A stretch of 64,000 nucleotides of DNA from Aphrophora alni (GCA_963513935.1 OY740765.1:118549362-118613361); one strand, 5' to 3'. Numbered from the stretch's first letter, positions 23,166-35,879 are shown. Notes: generated by a model not told the origin, from the letters alone. Program-made: numbers and translations.

Positions 23166-23699
23166 AAGGTCTGTGAGAATCGCGGCAATTCTTAATCATA
23201 ACAATTTGAATAAGAAATTTGAAAATTAAATTTGAATAAATTCAAACATAATGAAAATTTTTAAAAGTAAACCAATTTAACTCCTTAGTTTTTTCCTTTA
23301 TTTTCTTCTTGTTTAAAGGTGAGAAACCTTAAGTTTAGATTCCCTTATTCCAAAATGATTACCTGTTTATTCGCGTATTTCAAATAATTCAAAAATGTTC
23401 ATCGCAATTTTAAGTTAGATTTTGCTCTTCACTTTTAAGGCAAATATTTTGTAATACATGTATTATCGTAACAAAGGTTTGCATATTTCTTATAAAAGAA
23501 ACTTGCTGAAAGCAAATTTGAATCGCTTCGACCTTGAATGCTTGTGAGGCCAGCTTAAAATTTAGAGTTATTTATACACAATTTATGCGTAATTAAACAA
23601 AATTCTCTTAACTTAGAAACGCGTTTAAAATGTTTGGAATATTCGAAAAGATAAGCAATCATTTTGGATTAAGCGGATACTTAAACAAACAAGGTCCTC

Positions 23700-23925
23700 T
23701 CAGGGCTTTACTATAGTTACTACGGGAGTGGAAATCCTGAGATACGTAGCTGGTTCTACTCATTTTTCATGTAGTCTTGGGTTATATCCATCTCTTTCAT
23801 CTTTCCTATCAGGTCTTTATTGACCTCGCTTGTTCAATTCTGATCCAGACGGTATTAAAATATTCGAGTGCTAAGATTTTTTATTGTATCTTGTTTTCTT
23901 CTTTTTTTTTTTCATAATGTTATGA
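23700..23925 (+). mobile_element. SINE-like family copy
   Basis: ACTACGGGAGTGGAAATCC, CATGTAGTCTTGGGTTATATCC, CTTTCCTATCAGGTC and TATTCGAGTGCTAAG match the family in order. The extreme 3' end is lost. Confidence 0.75.
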
Positions 23926-25044
23926 TATCCAAAAGGTTATGAAAAAATAAACAAACACAAAACAAAAGGTTACTTTACTTTTGTTATTTCACAATTTCGA
24001 GTTATAGATGTCAATGTAGGCTATCAAAACTTCCAGTTTTAAAGAGAACTTTCAAAACTTAAGTTAAGATAATACATATTTCTTTCACATTGTAAAAGTA
24101 TGTTGCAGGTCTAACTTAAGTACATCCTCAAACTTCAAGTTATATTCTGATTATCGTTCGAGTTACTGAGTTTTCGAGTTATAAGGGCCAAGTTTTCTAG
24201 ATTCGATTGCATCCAATCAGACACCTACCTGTATTCCTACACTCTACTTACTTCGTTGTCTTTAAATCACCACTTAAGCGTCACAATTAGTTATGTCTAG
24301 TAAATATAGTAATAGAGTTGGTGTATTGAGTTGATGTTGAGACTACGTGGTCTATGATTAGGGTTAGCGCTAAGTAAAATGGGTGGTTAATGCTTCAACA
24401 CTTATAAATTGCCTACGTTTACAGCAAAACCTTCGTTCGTGACTAGTACGTCCCATAGGTCACGACTCGTGCTTTAAACGTCTGAAGTAACTGATAGACT
24501 TTGTTTAACTATGGGTGTAGTTTTTGGAAAGTGTTATTAAAAGTGTCGTTTTTCGTGTATGCAGACAGTGAATTTACTTCTACATACTAAATTAAAAACT
24601 TTCTGAAAGAATATTTAGACTGCAAGTAGACGCTTTATCTGGAGTTGACAAACCACACTCTTCGTACATTGCTATAATGTCATTTTTGTATTTCGAACTA
24701 AATTCAAGGATCAATGTTGACAGGTTATACTTCTGGGTAAGGCGAGTGTTGTAAAGTCATATTTACCAATCGAGATACTTCTCATGGTTTCTCCAACTCG
24801 GGTAACTAAAGAGGCTCTGCTGTACATAGTAAAACCAAAACGATTTTCAGATCGATAGTTATACGACTAAAAAAAGTCTAAAAAAATAATTTTCAGTCTC
24901 CATAATACAATTTAAAAACACATACAAAAAAAAAGTATTGACATAGTTTTGTAAATAGGGTATTTGACATTAAACCGTCATTCTAAATTACTTTAAACTG
25001 TATTTAAAAAATGAAACTAATCTAACCTAACCTGCTTGCCCAAA

Positions 25045-26525
25045 TTATTTCGTACTTAAGCATCTAGAGTTGACGTCCAGCAAGCTTCTTAACAAGCTCT
25101 TCAGCTGTTTCTTGTTTGGTTGCACATGTTTGTTCGCCACAGTTAAGGTCTGTTTGAATCTTTTCTGCCGCATATAACCCCACAGACCTATATTAAGTGA
25201 TTGCACCTGATCACTTAATTGCATCCTCTTCTGAAGCATTACCAGCAAGTTCTTATATTTCGGTAACATCTTAACTACCCGTTCCAAATCAATCGGGGCT
25301 GCATACAGCATAATTAGAATATGCCGCAACCATAAGTGTCATTCTCTTGTTTGCTCTATTTCCAAAAATATTTGAAACATCCGTTTAGCGCCTTTATCAT
25401 TAAAAAAAATAATCTTTATTGCTGTGAATGAACAGGTATTCCACCAAGTACCTACGGTCGATAGTATTTTTTTTCTTCTTTACTGCTGTATTTTAACGTG
25501 CTCATAGTCATATTTGTGTCGACAATTACTTAGATATTTCAAATCCAAGTCCGCCACCCGTATATCTATATCCATTGAAATCTTCTCTATACCAAACGTA
25601 TGCAATCTAAATGCCTCTTGGTCTCATTTTTTTTGTCTCTGGCTACTACGGCGAGGTCATCCACGTATCCTATAGGTTCAACCCCTTCAAGCAGCTTCAG
25701 ATTTAGTACTCCACCGTAGTAGACTATATGTTACATTAAAGCGGACACAACCTAAAGTCTTGTGCTACACCACAGGTCATAAAGATCTCCTGGCTATCCC
25801 CTATTATCACTTTCATACTGTCCAGGTAACTAATAACGATCCAGATTAAATAATCGGAACTCCTCGCTTTTCCCGTCACTCCATAATGTCATCCAATGGA
25901 GCATTCATGTTGTCTCGTGTTGTTAAAGTACAGAATAATCTTTCTTGTAGTTGATATTCTCAGAAAAAGTCTTGACAATCCGCATTGCGTCCAGCATGGA
26001 GTGGAACTTTCGAAACCAGAATTATACTCTGATAGCCCTTAGAGCATTATATCACTTCATTCAGTCTTACAGTGATGAGTATTTCAAGTATATTTCCAAT
26101 TATGTTTCAGACACATATAGGTTGGTACTCGTAATGTTTGGGTTTCTCAACAAGAGTAAGTCCATTACACAGGAAAATACCCCCTGAACAGGAAGTTGTT
26201 CAAATCCGGTATGAACAACATGGTATGCTTCAGAGTGATCCTGTTTACTACATATGATTCGGCAACGCGATCCTACAGGTTTAATTGTTTTGCAGCCACT
26301 ACAACCTCCTCGGTAATAAAATCAATATTTCAACAGTTTCCATATCTGAGTTGGTCCTCTTATTCTTTTTCTTGTTTTGGTAACAATTCTTTTGCAATTC
26401 GTAAGGCCTCAACATTCGTAAGAGTCCTCGCTTACCTCAGACGATTTTTCATCAAAACTAGAATTTAGCAAGAAAAGTTATTTTTAACTTATCAGCCCCA
26501 GGTGGTCTCGAGTTTCCTTTTCTCA
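25045..26525 (-). pseudogene. Decayed R1/Jockey-type LINE reverse transcriptase
   Basis: Minus-strand blocks appear in the order of an R1/Jockey-group ORF2: NVEALRIAKELLPKQEKE; ITEEVVVAAKQLNL (the 'xxEEVxxAxxxLxxxKAPG' helix); LEILITVRLNEVI; a VPQGSVLGP-like block reading CGVAQDF..CPL; a catalytic block EPIGYVDDLAVVARD (YVDD with both aspartates); and, at 25329-25045, LMLYAAPI-type start, KYKNLLVMLQKRMQL and a basic tail. Blocks are spread over several frames with stops. It lies antisense within the Osiris intron. A 94-codon frame at its end is only a surviving fragment. Confidence 0.85.
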
Positions 26526-27559
26526 CAGTTTGGCGCCCTCATTAATTCTCAAATTTCTATAGTCTATGGATATTTGTGACCGAGTTAAATTTTGAGGCGT
26601 TCAGTCTATGAATTATGTGATAAGTTAACTGAACTCGCTACAGGTTCTAGAGCATTCATAGACAAAAGAATGAAAATACACAAAGTTAGTTTTGCCGACA
26701 AAAATCATGTGACACTATGATTCAAAATTTTACCTGATTTAAATTCTTTTATATACTACTTAGAAGAAAATTCGAAACTTAATACAGTAATATATTGAGT
26801 GTTGCACTATCGGCCAGAATTTAATAAATCATTGATAAAGGTTGATCAAACACCCACTCGTAATCTGTCGAAAATATAGAAAAGTTATAATTAGCTGGCA
26901 TATTCGATCATTACACATATAATATAAAATGTTCACTTTTCGTGGCGTAATATTTTACATCCCGTTAAACGTTGCAGAATATTGTTTAAATATTTTCCCA
27001 CGTTACAAAAGAATTATTAATCAATTACTTTTCTTTTTAAACTTCCTCGAAATAAATATAAAAATGTATATGTGAAGATATACCATTCTCCGAATTATTG
27101 TTCTCTTCACTGATTGTGTCCAATGAATTTGAGTTATAGAAATTTTATCCAAAACATACAAAATCTATTGCTGTAGTTTGAGTCTATATTTAGAGACAAA
27201 TTTCAGTTGGATTTTTTTTCTAAGTACTTTCACAACACTTCAATGAGGTATGCTATTTATTGTAGGGAAGCATATTCATTGCACTCTTTTTTTAAAGATG
27301 AAAATGTAAAGAAAATATTTTATAGGGAATTTTATAATATTTAATAACATTAACCTATATTTGTCGTAAAAGCAACAGTTTACATGATTTAAGAAGAAAA
27401 AAATGATTGTTTACACCTTTGAGGGGTTGTAAAATATTACCTGCAAAGAAACAAGTGACCTTTTTATACTGATCGAATAAAGCTATAAAAACACAGCTCG
27501 AATAATTTTCTTTCTATTCAATGTATTCACCTTCTATGATCGCTATTTTGTAAAGAGGA

Positions 27560-28060
27560 AAGTCACTAATTGGCTCTCCGATGTATGTCTGTAAGAGAAA
27601 GATCTTGAAATGTGTTACGCAGAGAAACTTAGCACCTGGTATTGCGGACTGTAATTATAAAGTGAAGACGTTGGAAATGCAACCAAACAGGTTTCACAAT
27701 GTGATCCACAGTAAGTAAGCCATCAAACAGAACAGGTTACTTCCTTGGAGGAAGTTGGGCCTCTTAAAGGAGGGCGAAGTGAAATGCGGAATGGTGACAA
27801 GGAATCAGGCTGAGCTTGACCTCACTGGCTCACTGGTCATTCCACGGGTCCGCTTCAAAACCAGTTTTAGATTGGTTTCACAACCTATTCTGTACAGCGA
27901 CGAGTCTACCAGTTGCCAGTCGGGACATATCTAAAGTTTTGGCACATACTTTGTTGGCGATGTAATCTAATTGGCACCGAAGAAAGGGTTTCAAGTTCAA
28001 ACAACGGCAGTGAGTTAAGGCCAATGTGCCGGGTTGGATGAACTTTCCTTCGGCTTAAAT
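27560..28060. other. GC-richer island in the Osiris intron
   Basis: About 500 bases clearly less AT-rich than the rest of the intron, about 0.9 kb upstream of exon 2. No long open frame, no match to repeat families in the window, and no recognised domain. It could be an intronic control element, a non-coding exon or an unrecognised transposon. Confidence 0.4.
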
Positions 28061-28954
28061 GATTGATCATATTATTTAGCAAAGTTTAGATGAAGGTTTA
28101 GCTGAATTTTTAAAACTTTTTTAACGAACTTTAAAAAATTTTGAGTAATTTTATTTCACACAACCAACGTTTTAAGAGTCTGCCTGAGTAAAATAACATT
28201 GGTAAACAAAATTTGTTATACTTGAACAAAAAACCAGATAAAGGAAAATAAAATTTAAAAATAATAGTAATAATTTAGTTAGCTTACTTTACAACAACAA
28301 CAAATCTCAGACATTTACTTGAAAAGAAAAGGAATTAGATAGCTCTTTGGCCAATAGCGTCAGTTTAGAAAGTACCATCTTTAAAAAAAAAAGAGTCATT
28401 TAATAAGTTTCACTATTGCACACGCCACCACAACTAAAACTAAATACAAAATCTAAAAAATATATTTTCGTATCACTTTTTTTTGAAGTTTTTCGTTTTG
28501 TTAGGAGCATCAACTTTTTTAATTGTGCGCGGTTACCACAAAGACAAATATATATTAAACTATAATTATTATTATAAACATAAATAATATCAAATACTCA
28601 TATAATAACAAGTAAAGCAGGTTTAGGCTCTTATTTAAATATACAATTACTTTTCAAAGACGAGGTCAATTACTCATTTTAACTTTAACAAATATTGAAC
28701 TGGCATTTCTAGTGATGATTAGTTTTTATTTTGTTTTGGGGGGTGGGTGAGTGAGAACGTTTGTGTAATGTTTTTGCACCATTTATTCATGAATATGAAA
28801 AATAGAGAATGTAGAATGAACGATCAGTTTCTGGAGTATTATTTATTGGTTTAATACAATTTAGAATATTAGGAAAATAAATTTGTTAGATTTGTAATAA
28901 GTTATAAAATGTAACCAAGCAATCTTGATTAAGCAATGGTGTTTCTTGTTACAG

Positions 28955-29331
28955 TTAAGAAGGGCGGTAAGATCCTTCTTCCTCTTCTTTTGATGCTGAA
29001 GTTGAAAGCAGCCGCTCTTCTTCCACTCGCTCTTGGTGCCATCGCTCTCATCGCTGGTAAAGCCCTCCTTATCGGTAAGATCGCTCTCCTCTTAGCTTCC
29101 ATCATTGGACTAAAGAAACTTCTCAGCGGACAACAGAAGACTGTGACATACGAGATCGTCAGTCATCCTCACCATAGCGCCAGCCACGAGCATCATCACG
29201 ACTCCTTCTCATCCGGTGGTGGAGATATCGGAGGAGGTTACGGAGGCGGTGGTGGCGGACACGGAGGATGGGGACGAAGCTCTGATGCTCATGAACTGGC
29301 GTACAATTCTTATGCTCCTACAAAACAGTAG
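28955..29331 (+). CDS. Osiris-family protein, exon 2
   Basis: Begins after TTCTTGTTACAG and completes codon 172; total protein is 296 residues. Residues about 178-228 are the diagnostic hydrophobic DUF1676 block (LLPLLLMLKLKAAALLPLAL, then GAIALIAGKALLIGKIALLL and ASIIGLKKLL), thought to associate with membranes. After VTYEIV there is a histidine-rich stretch (HPHHSASHEHHHD) and a glycine-rich stretch. The C-terminus has AHELAY (283-288), a variant of the Osiris AQxLAY motif with Q changed to H. Stop TAG is at 29329-29331. Codons are richer in G/C than the surroundings, as expected for a highly expressed cuticle-associated gene. Osiris genes are usually clustered, yet no second member is visible in this window. 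Confidence 0.95.
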
Positions 29332-29387
29332 AATTAATGGTAAGTTTTAAGCTTTTCACGATGAGACAAACTGGAAAGTTCTTAATC

Positions 29388-29399
29388 AATAAAAATAAA
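29388..29399 (+). other. Tandem poly(A) signals of the Osiris gene
   Basis: Two AATAAA hexamers (29388-29393 and 29394-29399) begin 57 bases after the stop codon, giving a very short 3' UTR. A competing GTAAGT donor at 29340 lies 9 bases after the stop. Confidence 0.65.
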
Positions 29400-29517
29400 A
29401 CATTCCATTTTCCACAAACAAGGCTACAAGTCGATGTTTCAGTGACTAAGTAATCATTAGTTGTTACTGGTGTACAAACCTTCTGCTACTGACCCGTGGG
29501 TGTACTTCTCTTTCGTC

Positions 29518-29750
29518 CCTCAGGGACTCATAGTGTTGTCGAGTGTGGACTTTAACTATATCTACACCTTTTTATCTATTCTTGTCTTAGAGCCCTCTCT
29601 TTCATCTTTCTTATCACGTCTTTCTAGTTTTGTTCCAACCCTGTGTATTAGACGGCTAAGGGTCTTTATTTTTTGTTCTTTTCTTCATTTTTTTTTGGCA
29701 ATATATATAAGGCAATGATGACTGAGATGTTTTTCGCCTTTAAAAATAAA
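29518..29750 (+). mobile_element. SINE-like family copy
   Basis: A diverged copy with CATAGTGTTGTCGAGTGTGG, the CCCTCTCTTTCATCTTTC motif, and a well-kept 3' end (AAGGCAATGATGACTGAGAT and TTTTCGCCTTTAAA). Confidence 0.65.
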
Positions 29751-30595
29751 AATACTTCTCTCGAATTAGTGGTACAAGGTTTGTTCACTGGTAGAAACTA
29801 AAGTGGATGACTAAGTCATTGAAGCGTCGCTTTTTTCGTGTATTTACCGATAGATTGGAGTGTTTTTTTATTTATTGAATTAACAATTATTTAAAATTAC
29901 TTTCATTATAAAATATGTTTTCTTTCTAATGGCTGAATACAAACAGTCAACATTAAAAAATATAGGTTTTTTTATTTATTTTGTTTTAACATATTAAAGT
30001 TTCTTATTCCAATTATCATTTTCATTAAATGTTTATTGATTCCCTAAAATACAAAGCAATAAGAGAAATGTAAATAAAAGAGAAACACTATAATAAAAAT
30101 AGCACTACAATATACCAAACCTAAAATATGCCTTACATTCTCATGAGTAATAGATTGTTCGTGGACATCGGCACTAACTTGAAGAAATTTTAATGTGAAA
30201 CAAATCAGTTATTGTTTAAAGTCGTTATTTATTGCTTGTTTGACTAAGGAATACGATAAAGTTGGCAACACACGGAAAAACGTAAAGCTAGTAACAAAAC
30301 AAGTAATGGCTGGAGTATACTTCACCGATAGCGAGACTCAATAAATCTCTCAGCATGTCTACCAGTTTCAATTTTCAATTTTGATATTTTTTTATATGTT
30401 AAAATAAAACGAGAATCGAAATCACGCATATAACTAGGTTTGTTTCTAATAAAAAGTTATGTACTGCCCATTGTTAAACTTATGTTAAGGTGGTTCAATA
30501 TTGTCTTAAAACTTTCCCTATATGTTAAAACACAACATTGAAATTCAAGGAAAGTAAAAAAAAAAAAAAAGTTTATGTACTTTTTAAGAGCTACA

Positions 30596-30975
30596 GTCCG
30601 AGGTGAATTACCTCCCTCTTTACACCGCCTCTTTTCCATTCCTCTCTACTGTGCACATTCTCTCACCACCTTTCAACCAACATAAACTTCAGGTCCTCTG
30701 CCAGATCCTGTATCCATATCTTCCTCCGCTTTTCACACAGAAATTCAATTCTCCCATGCAGCAGCTTCCTTACTATCCTTTCCTCACCCAACTGTTCACG
30801 TAACCAAGTTAAACATCTGAACATCATGATTCTTACAATGTCCTTTTGAGAATCCTTTCGATTTCTCTATTTGATTTGATCTATCTTTCATAATCCCTTA
30901 CAGGAGCATAGCTCCCTTTGAAATATTTCCTTTCAAATATTTGGACCGCATCCGACATGGTTCATATCTCTGATT
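30596..30975 (-). pseudogene. Decayed RTE-like LINE, C-terminal tail
   Basis: Minus-strand frames give FERKYFKGSYAPVRD and IKSNREIERIL, matching the 'FERKILRKIYGPVRD...WRIRxNxEL' block after the reverse transcriptase. These are followed by GEERIVRKLLHGRIEF, KRRKIWIQDLAEDLK and SREEWKR, matching the '(R)xPKKxLxGxxxGxRxRGRPRKRWxDDVxxDL...REEWR' tail seen in RTE-type and related elements. Stops and frame shifts mark a dead copy. Confidence 0.75.
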
Positions 30976-32334
30976 AATACCACGATTGGCCTAATAAGCT
31001 CCTTATAAAATTTTATCTTAAATTGTCTCTTCTAGATGATCGATTTCTAGACATTTATATAAACAAAAAACTGTTGCGTTATGGAAATTGAATTCTTTGT
31101 GGCGATTAAATTGGAGTTTTGTTTTTGTGAAGAAAAACATGGATTTGATAGTAAATATTTTGAAAAGAAATGAATGCTACATGATCAATAAAAACAGATT
31201 TTCACTTTTGGATGAAAAGGTAATATTTTAATAATTATCTTGATTTGCAATAATTACTTATGGCAATATTTTCATAGTAATATTTTGCTCTTTACCCTTG
31301 AATCACTACTACTTCGTCAATACTCATTATTGAAATTTTCCTACTGCTAGGAAAAATGTTTCAATAACATTTTCCAAATTTTTTGCTTTCAAGCTTCTTA
31401 AGAAATATATAAAGTATCGTTAAGGCAGATTATAATAGTTTAACTTTATTTTAATTTCTAATATTAATATTTCTTTTAAATTATTCAGCTTTGCTAAGGA
31501 GAAAACCCCTCAAAAAGTTAACTGAAAGCTTCCTTACAATAAAATTATATTGTACAAACATTTATTATTACTAGGAGTTAGAATTTTGAACATTAGAAAC
31601 AACAACCGTAACTTAATCTCAATTTGATTAACAAATCCACTTATGATTTTTTTTTTTCTTCAGAGATGGTAAGTACATTTTACATTAATAAATACAAAAG
31701 GAGTAAAGTCTGTATAAAATTTTGGAAAATTAAAATTAGCAGCTCTATTATAACATCCAAAATTTGAGTCAAATTATGTTTTTTATAAACTAGTAAATTA
31801 AAATCCAATCTGACATAAACAAATAAGAAAAAAATATTAAATGCTTGTACATAAACTCCCATTAAACCTAAAATCTGTATACCTTTTGCATTCAAAAAAG
31901 CTCATATAAAGCTCATATATTTTAGACTTGTCAGGAATGAAAGTTTGTCTTTGAAATGTCTCATCCTACCAGAAACACCTACTCTAACTCAACAGATTTC
32001 AACTTTTAAAATTAAATTAATTTCTATCTATACCTCTATACATATCTCATAAAATTCCCCAAAACCAGTAGTAAACCCCTCCTACTACATATATATTTAA
32101 ACTAGAACTCTATTAATTTTAACACTTAAATTTTTTTGTTCACTGATAAATATTTTGAAAATTGTAAAGTTGTTTTAATTTTGCTAAATTAGCTTAATTA
32201 AAAAAAAATCACTTTAATAATTTTTAGTAATTTCTAAAATCTTTAATCATTTTCTTTCTTTAAAAGAGGAGCATTTCTCTAAATGTCTACGTGCTGTTAT
32301 TTTCTTTATTTATTCTATTATTATTATTTAAACC
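30976..32334. other. AT-rich intergenic sequence
   Basis: No repeat copy or gene recognised. A 71-codon hydrophobic frame on the minus strand near 31680 has the composition expected from AT-rich DNA and is not called. Confidence 0.4.
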
Positions 32335-32503
32335 TTATAATGAGTACGGGCCTAGCGATTCCGAGGGAAATAGCCGAATATACACCTACACTCCTTTGAG
32401 TCTTGGGTTAGCTCTCTCTCTTTCTACCGACCCAGTCTCTATTAGAGTATTTCAGGGCTAGAGTATAAGGCAATGTTGATGATTATTCACAATTAAACAA
32501 CAA
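32335..32503 (+). mobile_element. SINE-like family copy, internally shortened
   Basis: TTATAATGAGTACGGGCCTA, GAGTCTTGGGTTAGCTCTC and CTATTAGAGTATTTCAGGGC, then directly TATAAGGCAATG. The T-rich middle of the 3' part is deleted. Confidence 0.75.
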
Positions 32504-33679
32504 CGAAAACAAAACTACCATCTATATTGTATTTAGTTGACTCTTTACTAGTCTTCCCACACGACTGTACGAGGAGTCTTCGTTTTAAAATTGACATAAA
32601 TTGAATGCATTTTAATGAAAAAGAAAACACTCTTGTTTTTAAAGAGACAATATTAAGAGCCTTGTTACCTTTAATAAGAAACTTAAAGTTTAAAAAAATA
32701 ATACAATGCTTATTTGGGTTAACATCTTTCCTGACCTCTTTACTTATCAGGTAACACTACATACAGCCCATTGGGCATTGTACAGAATGTACAGTCTGGT
32801 ATTCTTGTTATATTGGTCAACCACAGTGGGCCTATTCTTCTGACGTTCATAAACTGCACAATATTACAAAAGCCAATTTAACGCCAAAAATATGATATTT
32901 ACTCTTCGTAGGTTATTTGGTTGTTTTATATTTAACTTATGCAAATATCTTTTTCCAGTTTCAGAATATGTCCAGGGTGTCATAACGAAGAGGAGGTTTC
33001 ACAGTACGAAAATACTCAATATTTAAAACGTATTTATTATTTAATGTGTTAATTTATTAATTATTGTTATTATTGTTTCTTGTTGATTTTATTTAAAATA
33101 TCTTTTGTACATAGAACTAATTATTATCTCTCAATAATTATTTATATCATTTATACTAAACTGTGTAAATACTAATGCTATATTTTTAATGGTTTGACAT
33201 ATTTTCTTTAGAAAACCAAAGAGTTGATGATTATACATTATACGATGTTGCTGTTGATGCTTTAACTTTTAAGTTATTTGCTTTTGTAACGTTGTTTATA
33301 TAAATAAATCTGTTTTTAATTGATTTTTCTGTTACATTTGAATCCTTTATAACTTCTTTCATATCTCATAAGATGACCGTTACATATAATGAAACTGTTC
33401 AGAAGTATTTACCCTTGTTAGGCTGTTAAAATTGCATTGTTTTGATAGAAGTTCTATTTATAAAAATAAAACTTGAATAGAATTTCTCACAAGTACGTTT
33501 ATTAAGTCAAACGTGATTAATGGAACTACAATGATGACACTATAACTAAAGTTATACATCACTGAAGATGGCGACATTGTAGTTTAAACGGGTTTGGTTT
33601 ATTAAACGTATTTGTGTATTTATTCAAATTATATTTTAATTTACAACGTCTCGCAAGTCAGGTTCATTATTTATTTATC
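32504..33679. other. AT-rich intergenic sequence
   Basis: GTCCAGGGTGTCATAACG at 32968 resembles the outer end of a TIR element, but no matching second end was found. Otherwise nothing recognised. Confidence 0.35.
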
Positions 33680-34195
33680 CAGAGTGTTCATAAAGTATGG
33701 AATGGAATATATATATAAAAATCTTTAAAACTATTGAACATAAAATGTTTGTTTTGGCATATGCTTATGACAACTTTTACTTCCAGTTTTGATAGTTTTT
33801 AAACTTTTTCAATTTAAATTACAGCATGTAGGTTTACGTGTTTAAAGATAAGTACTCAACTCATTTGTATACTTGTAAATTATAGTTTTAAACGTTTAGT
33901 AGTTGTATTCATTATTAGCGTTTTAAGGAAATTAGATGTAAAAAAAAAAAAAAAAATTTCCACTATTAAACTCAGAATAAAAAATAATGTAAAAAACATG
34001 TGTCACACGACACTATTCCTATTTAAAAAAGAAATCTAATTTCAAGATAGCGGATCCGAGATGGCCGCTAAAATTTAAAACTATCAAAACTGGAAGTAAA
34101 TGTTGTCTTAAAAACATATACCAAAAACGAACTTTTTATGTTCAGCCCTTTTAAAGATTGATTATTTATATATTCCATACTTTATGAACACTCTG
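33680..34195. mobile_element. Palindromic MITE (MITE-3), about 0.5 kb
   Basis: The left end CAGAGTGTTCATAAAGTATG is the inverse of the right end CATACTTTATGAACACTCTG. Inner blocks also invert, such as TTACTTCCAGTTTTGATAG (33778) and CTATCAAAACTGGAAGTAA (34080). The element is nearly all inverted repeat, with no coding capacity. A half copy lies at 3455-3712. Confidence 0.85.
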
Positions 34196-34766
34196 TATAT
34201 ATTTAAAGTTTTAAAATTAATTTATCCATTGTGAATTTGTACCGTCAAAGACGTTTTCTGAGTTTTGAAAAGAAATAAAACAATACAAAATTTCTAAACG
34301 AATTAATGCCTGTTTATTTTCATTAGACTTGGCGGAGTGACTGTGTAATGGGAGTGAATTTGGTTATTTTTGTCTTGCTATTAGAATTAGAATTTATTTA
34401 TTTTTCCATTTTAAGACACAAAATCAAAATTATAAATATAAATATTTTCTATTAACACACACTAAAGTAAATATAGTGCTTTAAAAAACAAATACTTATA
34501 AATGAAAAGGAAAAATTAGGTACCCTTTAGATGAATTATGTTTACAGTTACATTAGAAAACAAAAATAATTATTTTGTATCAGATTTCCAATTTAAATTA
34601 ACCAAATACAAAAACTGTCAAATATAATGGATGCTAGAAGTAAAAATATTTATAGAATATAAGCAGCTTCTTAGAGCAGATGAGATAAATTGCGCTTAAT
34701 TTTAGCTCTACAAAATTAAAAAGTAATTAATTTAACATTGTAACTCCTTCTGAATACAACTGTTGA

Positions 34767-34842
<76 letters not shown>

Positions 34843-35184
34843 CTATTCGGTAGGATTCTCTTATCGTGGGCACTATTGGTATATCGTAAACTAATAATGT
34901 GATGAAAGTTGTTAATTACTTATATAACTTTAAATCTGTTTTCCAAACTCTGAAACATGGCCACCATTTTCTAATATGACTGCCAACTTTTTAATTTATG
35001 TCTATAAATATATTGGAAATACTTTAACACACAACTGTAAAATTTTATAATCACAAAAATGAGATTATTTTCAGAAATTAAGAAATGTCGAGACTGAGCA
35101 GTCATGATTTTAATTTTCTTAAAAAATATATTTTATAGAAATTATTGTGTTTGTAGTGTTTAAATAGGCCTACTGTTTCTAAAC
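34196..35184. other. AT-rich intergenic sequence with a CA tract
   Basis: Apart from the microsatellite at 34771, I see no gene or repeat copy. Confidence 0.35.
34771..34842. repeat. (AC)36 microsatellite
   Basis: Uninterrupted AC dinucleotides. Confidence 0.97.
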
Positions 35185-35397
35185 CAGGAACGGGCAAAAG
35201 TCCTGCATACATTCTAATACTCAGCTTCTAGTTGTGGTAGAAATTTTTCTCAAAACACCCTGTTTATAGAACCTGAGTTTCGTCACACTCTAGAGATAGC
35301 CCAATCAAGAGCTCTCCGTTGATGTGTCTCTATCACCTTTCTACGCTAACTAGGAGCTGAGACGTCTCAACATATGCAGGACTTTTGCTCAATCCTG
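35185..35397. mobile_element. Palindromic MITE (MITE-4), about 0.2 kb
   Basis: The left end CAGGAACGGGCAAAAGTCCT is the near-inverse of the right end AGGACTTTTGCTCAATCCTG. The CAGCTTCTAG and TAGGAGCTGA blocks also pair. A right-half relative lies at 60071-60193. Confidence 0.75.
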
Positions 35398-35879
35398 AAT
35401 AATTTTGGAGCTATTGTAAGAAAAAGAATTTTCGAAACTTGTTAACTCTAATTTCGGGAAAGTAGCATTGTGCTTAGAAGGGAGTGATAAATTGTTTGGA
35501 TTTTATACAGCGGAAAAAAGGACACTTTTTCTGTAGGCACTCAGAACTTTATATTGACGTCCAAGCGGTAGTTAAGATAAATTTTGAAAAAGAGGCATTT
35601 AATGTTTCGTTGAATAATTACCAGATCGCTATTTAGAAACAAAGTCATTTACAGAGAGAATATTAAAGTAAAAAAAATAAAAGATTCAATATTTATGTAA
35701 TGGCTATACAAAAATACAAATTAATTATAAAACTGAGTGAAACTCTAGATTTTAAGTTAATTTTAAATTCTATAAACAAACTTCACAATTTATTTTTCTG
35801 CCACGAATCAAATCAAATCTGTAGTGTATCGTTTTTTTCACTTTCTCAACTGTTGCGGCAACTTTCTCCGTGACCGGCT

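Larger units (their letters stand above)
18339..28954 (+). other. Intron 1 of the Osiris gene (10.6 kb)
   Basis: Bounded by GTAAGT at 18339 and TTCTTGTTACAG ending at 28954. It is AT-rich and loaded with SINE-like copies, a CAGT-rich tandem repeat and a decayed LINE. Joining exons at these sites keeps one frame and restores the residue series RKKIKKGGKILLP. 24.0-25.0 kb and 26.5-27.5 kb hold nothing I recognise. Confidence 0.9.

Noticed and set aside
25951..26468. Two plus-strand frames of 78 and 90 codons
   Set aside because: They are antisense to a recognisable minus-strand reverse transcriptase remnant.
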